The notes below the pieces were generated by a model. The model searched no databases. It worked only from the letters and a program-made list of their open reading frames with translations, and had not been told where the DNA came from. A DNA stretch of 64,000 nt from Azorinus chamasolen (taxonomy: Eukaryota; Mollusca; Bivalvia; Cardiida; Solecurtidae), in NCBI GenBank assembly GCA_963576725.1, contig OY755243.1, positions 75,228,106 to 75,292,105 on the forward strand. The letters are read 5' to 3'. This document shows positions 25,271 to 36,700 of this stretch, in pieces. Position 1 is the first letter of the stretch, and the number at the start of each line of letters is the position of its first letter. A program made the translations under genes and the position numbers.

Positions 25271-26109
25271 TTGAAGTTTCTTCAATGGCACATGACCCAA
25301 TGCGGTAAGCCCATAGCAACAAGCATAAAGCCGAACGACGAACGCCGAAGGCATAATGCACTTCAGCCGAACTCGCCATATAGGTGGCGCTGCATGTAAA
25401 ACCAGATAATCAAACTACTGAAAGTACTGAGGATGGATTCAACGTAGATCGAATTAAATGTTTGGTTTGGTTTTTAAATGTTGTTTTGAGCGAAAAAAAG
25501 AACATTATTCGGACGTGTGTGTATGTGGGGGGGGGGGGGATTAATTATTTAAAAAAGATGTTGCCTTTGGTGCAATTTTATTTGTTGCTTTTTTATGTCC
25601 GTCTGATCAGGGTCTGTCTTGTTTGCTGATGGTCTGTCAAAGATATCATTCTGCATAGTTTGCCCTGATAAAATTCACGTGTCCATATGCTATTTCATTG
25701 TCATTATTTTTCACATGAATATTCATTGAGTAAAGGGTCAACTGTGTAGTACCCTGATCGCCGATGTGTGATAGACCACGCGTGGATCATGTACGGACCG
25801 TCTGATCAGGATCTGCTCTGATTGCTAATGGAATTTCATTCATCTGTTTATGTAGAATTTCTGAATGACTTCAATGTTCCACCTTCCATATTTTCATTAT
25901 AATTTTTGGTCCATAAATATTCTGTATAGGTATTGGAATCGGGACTAGATATAGAACAGGGAAAGGGCTAAGATTACATGTATAAATATAAACATGTCTA
26001 ATATATCATAAAATAGCATATTTTTATTAGAATTATATTGGGTTTGAGAAATACATTACATTACATTATTTTCATTTTGTGTACAATATACTTATAATAT
26101 GTTTACTAA
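25271..26109. other. Intergenic DNA with two partial family D MITEs
   Basis: Partial D copies lie at about 25595-25736 (TCTGATCAGGGTCTGTCTTG, ending GAGTAAAGGG) and 25790-25970 (GTCTGATCAGGATCTGCTCTG, ending GGGAAAGGG). A G homopolymer lies near 25529. The open frame over 25384-25629 crosses these repeats and is not a gene. Confidence 0.6.
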
Positions 26110-26349
26110 CCCTTTCTCTCATGTTAACATCTTTTCACACATTTGCAAACACAGCAGACCCAGATCAGATGGCTCCTATAGCAGCTGTCTGATCAGGGTC
26201 CGCTCCGTTCGTCAATAGAATCTGAAAGATGTTGCTTTACTTTCTAAAATGGCTACACTGTCCCACCTTCCATATTTCATTATAACTATTTTGTCCATGA
26301 ATATTCAGTAGGTATTTAAATTTTGAATAAACATAGAACAGGGGAAGGG
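26110..26349. repeat. Family D piggyBac-type MITE
   Basis: CCCTTTCTCTCATGTTAAC ... CAGGGGAAGGG, flanked by CTAA and TTGA. The core CCAGATCAGATGGCTCC faces CTGATCAGGGTCCGCTCC. Carries the internal GTCCATGAATATTCAGTAGG shared by D copies. Confidence 0.75.
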
Positions 26350-28422
26350 TTGAAAATAAATTTAGATATGAATAATAATAACTCATGAAGGTGTAATGAA
26401 AATATCTGAAATTTTGAACATTGAATACTTTATTTAACGAGGGTAGCTAAATTAGTCATAATGACTAATCTACCTTGAGGCCCTCAAAACAAGCATTTCA
26501 TACAAAATACAAAACAGTAAAACACAGATCTATATACACAAGAAATAAATGTTCAGAAGTTCAGTAATGTTGCGTCTGGATAATTAATAAATGTTGTCTG
26601 CTCCAATTTGTAGATTTATTCTTTATGGACACGCATTTGGATCCTGATAAAACTCCGAGTAAAATGGCGTCTAATCTGGATCCAATCTGTTATCATAGAT
26701 TTGATTTGCCACTAGCATCCAAATAGTTAATATAAAGCTATAATATATTAAGTATTGCACATAAAAAAATGAAATGCATAAATGACATCTGACCCCGATT
26801 CAGGTGGATGAATGCACGCGCTATTAAAATCACATATTTGTGACGTCATTTACTCACGCTGTAATTATTATAAATACGAGAAAATATTTTTGCGCAATAC
26901 TAGTTAATCTAAAATGATCTCTGCTTCAATTTTTTAAAAATGCAAATAGAGAGTAAACTAATTGAACCTGATGAGACTTTGAGTTATTAACGATATAGAT
27001 TATTATATTCTGTCTGAAATTCAACCAATTTGCCCAGGGAGAGGGTATACATACTTTTGTGCATGCCCTTATTTAGATTTACAGTGTTATATGTTTAAAT
27101 TTCATTTACATTTTCTTAAATTTTCTTCACTTGAGGTCCTCTACAAAAGTTACATAAATTATGCCCCTTGTGTCAAAATTGGTTCACCCCAGGACCGGCT
27201 AGTTTTCTATAGAAACACATAGTGAAAACTTTGAAAATCTTATCCTCTGATTGTCTGGTGAGCGATGTCAGGGCCTATCAGACCCTCTTGTTATTATTCT
27301 TCTTCTCCCAGCAGTAAATACCCCCCCCCCACACACACACACACACTCTCTAATGTAATGGATCAGTAACCCTTCTATTTTTTGTGTGTTTTTTGAAATC
27401 CTTCTATTTCTATGTCTTCATAGCGTTTTCCTTCTTTACCTATGTATTCGGCAAATCACTTCAGCATTTTAGTCCGAGCTGACTAGAGTACGACAAAGAC
27501 CGGGGCGAAGATGGAACAACGAACCACGCATCAAGCATCAAGCACCAAGCACCAAGCGCTAAGCAAATAGCACAAAGAATATGCTCCAAAGAAGTTTAAA
27601 CAATGAAACACATTATTTGACGTTATTATAATCAATAAACAAGTTTACAGAAGGTCAAATGTCGGATCGAGGAAGAAACTTCAAAGAAAGAAGAAAGCTA
27701 CGGAAGCCCTGAGGTCTCATTTTGACTTAATAATTATTTGTTAATAGTTTTTTGTGATTTCTTATTAGTTATTTGTTAATCAAAAACTTGAATAATGGAG
27801 GACGATTACCACGTGTAGGCAACGGTTGTTCCTAGCAGCAGAAAAGTCAATTAAAGGTAGGTGATTTTGGTATTGGCGTAATTTTTAGCCCCACTAACTA
27901 GTCTAGTGACCACAATAAAGACCACACATATTTTGTAATTTGTTTTCGTGTAGGGAACAACAGGGCTGCTCCTTTCCAGCAGTAGAATGTGGAACTGTCC
28001 GACTAGGTTTATACTGCATGTATCAAGAGAACTGACAAGGTTATCAGAACCAAATCGATAACGTTGCTTGTCAAAGTACATAAAGATTTGGTGAAATGTT
28101 TGTATAAGCATAAATTTATATACTAAATCTTATCCAAATGAATAAACTAATCAGTTAATTTTTTTTATATGAAATGCAGCACACTATAGGAAAGGGTAAC
28201 TTCCCCCGTTTCTGTGTAAGATGTGGCCTTTTTTCTGGGTTTGCTTTAAAGTTCCATTTCCCAAGTACAAACGTGATGCAAAGTACTAGTAATGCAAGGT
28301 ATTGCTCATAATTATATGCATTGTTTGGATGTTAAATGCATTACATTGGATGGCATGTAATGCAAAAACCACTTGTTATACCATTATTTTAAATTACACC
28401 AGAAAGTGTAATGCATTACAAT
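26350..28422. other. AT-rich intergenic DNA with repeat fragments
   Basis: A G-like fragment at 26560-26740 has TTTGGATCCTGATAAAACTCC facing TCTAATCTGGATCC. There is a CA microsatellite at 27327-27355, a short tandem CATCAAG/CACCAAG run at 27526-27560, and the distal part of the GGAGGACGAT dispersed element at 27690-27800 (GAAGCCCTGAGGTCTCATTT then GTTATTTGTTAAT-type DNA). An 86-codon minus-strand frame at 27851-28111 has no recognisable domain. Confidence 0.5.
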
Positions 28423-28618
28423 TACAGTAAAATCAATCTAATGCGACCACTTAATGAACAAACACGGCTTTCTTCATAAGCAGGTGGTTGCTTAATTCAG
28501 GACGAAAATTATGCAGAAAGCTCCTACATAACTTTCGTCATGCATTGAGCTACCCCCTGCCTTTGTCATTGTGAATTATGTTCCTGTTTGGTGGTCGCAT
28601 TAGAGGGGTTTTACTTTA
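28423..28618. repeat. Family B MITE (TA site)
   Basis: Ends CAGTAAAATCAATCTAATGC and GCATTAGAGGGGTTTTACT are inverted. Arms AGCAGGTGGTTGCTTAATTC and the centre GCAGAAAGCTCCTACATAAC follow the family pattern. TA on both sides. Confidence 0.8.
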
Positions 28619-29141
28619 CATTATTGCATTACCCCATGCCTACTCCGCACCATTTCCTACCAAAAGCAATCATATATGTACATTTAATTGAATCGGTGTG
28701 ATCCTAAGAATTACATTATTGGACATGTACTTATTGAGCTAAATGCAAATAGGCTCCAGTGAAACTGGCTGAGACTGCTGTATTCGGTCTTCATTTGCAT
28801 TGTTTGCTGCCGGGCGATTTTACCACCAGAATTTACTAAATGGTAAAGCGTGGTAACAGGCATTCAAAGTTAGATCTTGTGCTTCACCAAAAACAATTTT
28901 TAAACATTGGTGGTTCCACTGAATCGATTTTTTTTGTTTTATATTACAACAGTAAGCAATGTGACCGTTTCTTGTATAAGAGTTGCAGCAGTCTTAACAA
29001 TAATTGACTCTGTGATATTTACCTATGAAACTGTCTGTATGGTTACACTATACACTCTAAAGTGAAGGAACTACAATAATTTTGCACCAAATCCACGATA
29101 ATTAAACTGGTCATGAGAACGATGTCATTGCTTCTTTTCAG

Positions 29142-30296
29142 ATGGATGCCCTCGTGTCCTTCATGCTATTGCTTAGCACTTTTGTAATCACCGTTGACGC
29201 TGGCATACCCAAATATCTTCCGTCCAGTGATGAGTGTACACCATTTGATTTAATCAGGATATATTTTCAAAATGGATTCACCTACAGTGAAATTCTCCTG
29301 TTATTATTATCAAGACACAACATTTCCTTGAGTCTTAGTCATCTGAAGAGACTTCTGCGTAAAGCAAATATGCGTAGACGCCAGGGGGTGACATATAGTT
29401 CCAGACAGGCCATAGAAATTGCAATAATCAGCTAGCGGATAGTGGCCAATGTTTAGGATACCGCTCAATGTGGAGAAGGCTAACTAAAGACCACGGATTG
29501 ACGGTGAAAAGGTCTACCGTGATGGGATTACTGCGACAAATTGATGTCGACGGATGCAGGAACCGAAAAGCCCATCGCCTCAAACGACGAGAATATTGCT
29601 TAAATGGACCGAATTACATTTGGCATATAGATGGGTACGATAAATTAAAACCATATAGGTTTTGTATTCATGCTTGTATCGATGGTTATGTGGTTAGAAG
29701 TTGCGTCTTCAAACAACAATCCATATGTCATTGCCAGGTATTACCTTGATACTGTTAAACAGATGAAATGTGCACCAAGAGTAGTTAGAAGTGATTATGG
29801 GACTGAAAATTCGGTTGTAAGTTATCTTCACCCATTCTTCAGGCACGCCTGTACAGATTCTATGACTGGGCTAAAAAGCTTTATGTATGGCACAAGTACA
29901 TCCAACCAACGCATTGAAGCATGGTTGGGTATTATGCGACGAAATGGGATACACTGGTGGATAAATCTTTTCAAAGATTTGACGGATTCCGGCAAATTTG
30001 ACCCAGAGGACCCTGTTCAACAAGAACGTCTGAAATTCTGTTTCATGGACGCTCTGCAAACTGAGCTTGACAGGATTGCACAGCACTGGAACACTCACAT
30101 CATTAGACCACAAAAGCGTTACAGAGAACCAGATGTATTGTACTTCACACCAGAGATTTTTAATGGACGCAACTATGCAACGCCTGTGGACATACCAGGT
30201 GTGCGAGCGTGTCTTGATATGTATAGCATTCCAAAACAAAAATGCTCGGATGACTATATAGAAATTGCTCGTCTTCTTAAGCCTGACACCAAGTGA
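29142..30296 (+). pseudogene. DDE integrase-like protein, broken by two frameshifts
   Basis: Three consecutive frame segments encode one recognisable integrase-core protein. The first (29142-29432) begins after CTTCTTTTCAG, which could be a splice acceptor, and carries an HTH-like region with FTYSEILLLLL and LSHLKRLLRKANMRRR. The second (from about 29431) reads LADSGQCLGYRSMWRRL ... WHIDGYDKLKP, the first catalytic Asp. The third (from about 29686) reads MWLEVASSNNNPYV, then RSDYGTEN (second Asp) and NQRIEAWLG (Glu, 41 residues on), ending LLKPDTK. The first break looks like a one-base loss at ATCAGCTAGCGG. At the second, GGTTATGTGG, about 13 bases seem to be missing compared with my memory of the family. 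All three acidic residues remain, but no continuous frame exists. The hydrophobic N-terminus (SFMLLLSTFVI) is unexpected for an integrase. No terminal repeats or LTRs were found around it. Confidence 0.8.
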
Positions 30297-30439
30297 CCCT
30301 CTCACTGCTCTGGACTGATTTGTAGAGCTGAATTCTTTATATATTGAGAATCACAATTGACAATATTGACATTACGATGCAGAAATTCCAAATGTCACTG
30401 ACATTTACCTTCATTTAACCCTTTACTCCTGAATATGCA

Positions 30440-30645
30440 TACAGTAAAACCTCTCTATAACGTCCACTAAATTGTGTTAATTTGATGGTACTCTGGACAG
30501 ATGGCTGCTTAAAGCAAGTTGAACGTGAAACAGAACGCTCCTATAGGACCGTTGTTTTACTTTCAACTTGCTTTAAGCAGACACCCGCCTTTAACACAAA
30601 ATAATTGATGTAATTTAGTGGTCGTTACAGAGAGGTTTTACTGTA
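30440..30645. repeat. Family A MITE (TA site)
   Basis: CAGTAAAACCTCTCTATAAC ... TTACAGAGAGGTTTTACTG between TA dinucleotides, with central GAACGCTCCTATAGGACCG. Lies 145 bp after the integrase pseudogene. Confidence 0.85.
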
Positions 30646-30691
30646 TATTATTTAATGACTTCCATGAATACTAATTTACATGACCTTGAAA

Positions 30692-31735
30692 AGTATATAT
30701 TAGCTCTTCTCATGTTATAAGCATATTTATATACCTTTGCAAATAGTGTAAACTCAGATGAGATAGGATCTGTCTAATAACAGTCTGCACTATTTGCCAT
30801 TTGAAGCCAGTTGTTCATGATTGTTATTAATCATAGACGGTGGTGTAAAATTTGAATACAATGTATTCGGCATCGGGAAAGTTAAACAGCTGGATTTGCC
30901 ATGTGAAGTCTAAAGTCAATTCAACAATAGTATTCCGAAAAGCCAGTTTTTACTGTATATTTATCTATGCTGGTGAAGGTCTGAACCAAACAGTGCTAAC
31001 AAATAACCACGAAGAGATAACTATTTAGTATAACTAGTAGGTATTAAATAGTGATAACAATTAACTTGTAAGTAATAACAAATAAGTGTTAACAATAAAC
31101 AAATAACAATTAACTAATAACAGTTAACTAATAAGTATTGATAAATCTGTAAGTAATAACTTATAAGTAGAAACTAATAAGTAATAACAAATAACTACAT
31201 GTAATGAATAAATTCAGCCTTTGTCATAAATATGATAAAGCAGTGTTATGATTAGAGCATCAATTTCACGTTTTGAGAATTCAATATGAGATCAGTGGTT
31301 TATACATGTCTCAAACAGCCTTTTACACACTAGATTTCCGACATTTAATCCACAAACATGCTGCTGCAAATTCTTGAAAAACGCAATGATTACCCTCTGA
31401 ATGACCCACTTTAACCCATTACCTCGTATGCTGCTTTTAGAGTCAGACATTATCAATTAATCTACTGAAAATGAGCATTTATTAGGAAAAGGGCATCAGT
31501 ATGGGGGGAATCGGTTGAGTGGAATATGCAATGGAGTTGATAGTACATGTACAATCTTTTATGACTGTTTGAATGCTACGGAAATGTTTGATTTCTGCGA
31601 ATAATTACCTGGAAAAAATGTGTAGACCTAGATCAGTGGGCTCCTGCAGCTGGTATTGAACCCCCTGAGCAGGGCCTGCATGCCTTACCATGCATACGGA
31701 TCTACATATATTATACTAGAGGACAATAAACTTAT
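30692..31735. repeat. Diverged MITE copies and AT-rich tandem tract
   Basis: 30692-30880 is a diverged D-like element (GTAAACTCAGATGAGATAGG ... AACAGTCTGCACTATTTGCC). 31010-31205 is an imperfect tandem run of AATAACAAATAA and TTAACTAATAA words. 31410-31500 is part of family E (ACCCATTACCTCGTATGC). 31615-31690 has a D-like core. No gene. Confidence 0.6.
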
Positions 31736-32140
31736 TTAGATCTAGTACTAAATTATTTATTTTCTACTGTCGTGATTTATTAAAATCAAGACTAGTCATA
31801 CCCCAATCAAAATATAATTAGTGGATTATAAATCAACAGGACAACAAACACACACTTTAAAACATTGTCTCAGTTTTTGACCAGAATATTTTTAAAGTTA
31901 TTATTTCTTTGTGGACATTGTTTGCCAATGCAACCAGAGTTCTGCATGGAATCAAATTCCTTGAACAATTTTGGAAGCGATTGACCAAAGGAACATGCCT
32001 GCCAAGTTTGGTAAAACCCAGCGAGTAGTTCAGGTAGAAAGGAAATTTAAAGAAAAAGTTGACGACGGACACCTCACGAAGACGGACACAGGGCGATCAC
32101 AATAGCTCTCCTTGCCACTTCGTACCAGGTGGGCTAACAA
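31736..32140. repeat. Dispersed repeat ending GACGGACACAGGGCGATC
   Basis: The end segment (GTTTGGTAAAACCCAGCGAG, then GACGGACACCTCACG and ATCACAATAGCTCTCC, then ACCAGGTGGGCTAAC) follows a layout I know from common molluscan repeats. Left limit uncertain. The 71-codon minus-strand frame inside it is not a gene. Confidence 0.5.
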
Positions 32141-32663
32141 CAGTTCCAGACATTGTACAGGCTCTTTAGATGCCACATTAAAACATGATACCTTTAATCT
32201 GAATTCTACGCTGAGAACGCTTTAAAAACTAATTTTTACAGAGCAAGCTCATTTAGTTTTATGAAATCTGTTATCCTATTAACCAGACCACTCTCAAATT
32301 ATTCATTATACATGTTGTGTTCCATCTATGAACAGAAATCTTGAACACTATATCAAAGTCATATACTATTGCATTAAGGGAAGGTGATTCTGCTATATTC
32401 AATGATACCAGATTAATTCTTGCAATATAAAAGTTTTAAACTTCCTTTTAAAATCTTCCTCCTATTGTATGTTTGTTTTGTCTTTGTTCGTCTCTTGTTG
32501 TTTTTTCTAGTTATGTACATTTGCTGTTTCCTTGTGTTGCTGTTCGGGCGAGTGTTTGTTCTGTATGTGGTGTTTCCTGCATGACTCATTTTTGTACTTT
32601 TAAGTTGTCAAGTCGTGAACAAACTTGAATCTATAGACATACAAAGGGTCAAAACAGCATGAA

Positions 32664-33348
32664 ACAAGAGGGCCATTATGACCCTTAATCATTCACCTGG
32701 TTATAAAGATTTATGTATGCAATTAATTCATGTTACCTAGGGCGGGACCATTTTTTTGCCCGAGTGTCATTTGTTAAACGATCTTAGAAGAGAACTATTA
32801 GGTCATGCTACATACCAAATATCAGTTTCAGAGAAGAATATTTTTTAAAGATTTTCCTATGAAAAACTGATAAGCCCCGGGCGTTGTCATTTTGGTCCAG
32901 AGGTCATAATTTGAAAAATCTTTGAAGAGGACCATTAGATCATGCTACTCAATATAAAAGTTCTAGGCTTTGTGGTTTCAGAGAAGATTTTTAAAGACTT
33001 TCCTGTGAAAAATTGAAAAGCCCCGGGGCGGGACCATTTTTGTCAGGGGATCATAATTTGAAAATGCTTTGTAGAGGACCATACATCATGCTACATGCCA
33101 AATAGCAAAGGTCTAAGGCTTACATTTTCAGAGAAAGGGATTTTTAAAGATTTGAAATACATGTATCTTTGTAGAGGACCATTAGATTACGCTTCATACC
33201 AAATCTCTAGGCTTTGTTGTTTCAAAGAAGATGTTAAAGTAAACTGTTGACGCCGCACATACACACCATGTACGTACTATGAAAGACGAAGGACACATGA
33301 TCATCCCAATACCTCACCTTGGCACTTTGTGCCATGTGAACTAAAATT
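32664..33348. repeat. Dispersed element with ~120-bp internal tandem units
   Basis: Starts AACAAGAGGGCCATTATGAC. Units with GAGGACCATTAGATCATGCT, CTAGGCTTTGTGGTTTCAGA and GAAAAGCCCCGGGGCGGGAC then repeat about four times and decay. Ends near TTGGCACTTTGTGCCATGTG. A matching start with ACAAGAGGGACATGACAGC is seen alone at 36408. Confidence 0.75.
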
Positions 33349-33729
33349 GACCCTGGTAAAACTATAATTCTATATGCAAACAGCAGACCCTGGTCAGACA
33401 ATTCCTACAGGAGCCATCTGATCTGGATCTAGTGTTGAAATGTACAGGATATGTCAAGTTATTTCAAGATTGGGATCAACATGGGTAGACATCACTCATT
33501 TAAATATAAACTGCTAAAGTGGCAACCTTGTTCAACTCACTATAAGGGGATTTCCACATAATAAACACAAGTTGTTTTTTTCTGTATGTGTTTTTATCAC
33601 AAAATGTTCATCTTCAAAAAAATATCAATTAATTATTCTTAACATAACATCATAACTCTGTATCAACTCTTCTACTGTTAAAAACAGGGCTACAGGTACA
33701 GATCTTTTAATTGTCACAACTCTAAACTT

Positions 33730-36700
33730 CTAACGATCATAATGCTGCCACCCTAAATATAATTTGTAGTGGCTGTGATTTCCTCTTCTTGTTGCTGTTG
33801 ATTTCTGAAATACATACAATGTGAGAACATCATTAACTCATCCAGTCCTACTTACACCTTTTGGTGCCTTCATAAAAGTCTCTTTGAAACGATAGGGATA
33901 AACAGAGCATTTGTGCCAAAGAAGCAAAAAAATGTTAATGCTATATTTGTCACAATGGTTTAAGAACTACTAATTCTGAAAATTTCCTTTCCACTAGTAC
34001 ATGTAAATGCTCTTTTCAATAGTTTCATTCATAGAGGTCAGTTCTAGGTGCATGTATAGCCTAGAGCTCAATAGGTTAAAGGCATATTTAGATTTTTAAA
34101 TCCGCAACATTTCGAGCAAGGTAAGGGAAGTAACTGATTACTAGCAATCTGAGGATTGATTTGTAAACATTGCATGCTGAAGCTAGAAAGCTACAGTTTT
34201 CAGAATTATAAGCTTTTTTCCCTGTTCCTTTTAAACCGTTTCCCTCATAGATGTACCTTTTATCGCTCTACAAACAGAGTACAATTCCTGTAGGAGCTGC
34301 CTGATCAGGGTCTTGTCTATAGAAATAAAACAAATCGGAGTTTGCACTACTGGTTGCAGAAAAAGAATTAGTTCAGTGTATAAGAATTGATATTATTTAA
34401 TCAATTATTCACAGCTTGTGGAGTATTGCATGAATATTAAATAAGAAAAGGGTTCGCAGTCAGGCAAGACTCCACCTGCTCTGCATATTTAACCATTTTC
34501 CTCTACCATAATTATGCGAAACTCTCCCTGCCAGTATTATTTAATTGAATCGATATTTATTTTGACTTGTAGAACAAAGCAATTTGGGACCATTATGATC
34601 TTTGTCACAGCCACCAATATGAACTGGATAAACTTAGATAGGGCTATTTTCTTAATGCATTTTTATTAAACTCAGCTGGCCCTAGATACGTTTTTATGGA
34701 AATTACAGCGGTCCATGTTCCCATGTTCAGAACTGATCTATAACTCTGAACTATACAACTAAATTGACAACATATCAAGTTCAGGGGACACTCAAATTTG
34801 CATCATGCTAAGTGAGTAAAGCAATTTATTTTCTGTTAATTTACTCACCATTCCTTTAAATCTAGATTGTGTCTTCTTTCTTGTTTTAAGTTTATACACA
34901 AGAGCCTTTATTCTTTCTCTTCTGTCCTGAAAAACATCAACACATTCTTTGGAATTGGAGCCGTTACAAATGGATTTAAATCATATAACACATACTGTAT
35001 TACATACTGTATGATTCTGGTATATTAAGTTACATACTATACAAGTCAAAATGTGTGTACTATCGGAACAAGAGTTGTAATGAATACACCAGGCAAAGAA
35101 TATGAGCATGTTTTACGATACAGGATAACAGCTAGAATATAAATACAAATACATCTACATTTTATAAGTAAAATGGAAAATGCATAAATGTGAACATCAA
35201 TACGCATAAAAACCTTTGACCAACAATCCCCTACAGCACATTTTGCAAACGTAATACATGTAGACTAATAGATCCTGATGAGACAATTTCTGTAGGAGTT
35301 GTATCATCAGGATCTTCTCTGTTTGCTTATCTCTTTCCGTAATAGAAATATTTTCTAATGCCTCTGCAAACAGTTTAGCTGTGGGATAAGGATTAAAATA
35401 TCTTCAACTTATATGACAGAGAAAAAGGGCATTCAAAAGTCATTTAAATGAAATGTTAAGATACAGTCAACTCTATATGGAACCCGTTTAAAATTAACTA
35501 CTGCTTATAGACAAGTAGAAGGAAATTTGTTATTGCTGTTAATTGTTATTAGTTACTGCTTAAAAGTTAATTGTTAATAGTTATTGCTCAAAAGTTAATT
35601 GTTATTAGTTATAGCTTAAAAGTTAATTGTTATTAGTTATTGCTTAAAAGTTAATTGTTATTGCTTAAAAGTTAATTGTTATTGCTTAAAAATTATTTGT
35701 TATTAGTTATTGCTTAAAAGTTAATTATTATTAGTTATTGCTTAACAGTTAATTTTTATTAGTTATTGCTTAAAAGTTAATTGTTATTAATTATTGCTTA
35801 AGAGTTATTTGTTATTAGTTAATTGTTATTGATTAAATGTTAATTGTTATTATTTACTGCTTTATTGTTATAATTTCATACTATGTATTTACTCTGAATA
35901 TTCTCCAACTTTTAATAATTGATAAATTTCTACTGCATTTGCCATATTTTGCAGAAGTTTTAGACGGAATAAAAACAAATATGATAAGTTTTGACAGTGT
36001 CAGTTAGCCAGGTGAGCAATTGTGCAACTGGTGACAGTTCATAGACAAATTGCTTTATGACGCTAGTGGAGTCAACAAGTTTTAACTAAAAAATAATTTT
36101 CTGTTTATGAACAGACCTGTTCAAATTTTAACAAGAGTGCAACTGACACAAAATACGCCCATCATACTCCAACTATGGTGTAGTGCTTTATGTTGCGTTT
36201 ACTCTTCTCCAAGACATTGTGGCAAAGAACAAGTGTCTAACAAGACATGTTAGGAATGAACGTATCCTACCAATACAGAGCCTGGACAATGTTTTGTTTT
36301 TTGTTTTTTTTCAAATAATTTCTTTATACAATATCTTTAGCTAATTGTATGATATAATATTTTGTCAAATCTCTGATCATACGTTTTTTACTGCACTACA
36401 GTTATGACAAGAGGGACATGACAGCCCTGAATCGCTCACCTGGTTATAACAGATTTATGTATACATGTACAATAATATCATACTTGCAGATGCCGAGTAA
36501 CTCAGCAACTAATCTGGAGCACATATCGCGTCAAGTAATAATTTTTATACAGTCAGGTATTTTTAAAGTCAGCTTGCAAACAGAGTAGCTACCCAGATCA
36601 GACGGCTCCTGTAGTCGCCTTCTGTTCAGGGTCTGCTTTTTTGCTAATGTACTTTGACAGATCTGTTTCTTGAGTTTTTTTTAAATTGCTACAATATTGC

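Noticed and set aside
33850..33900. Additional minus-strand exon with donor GTAAGTAGG
   Set aside because: The sequence is a diverged family E MITE, and the donor match lies within its end region.
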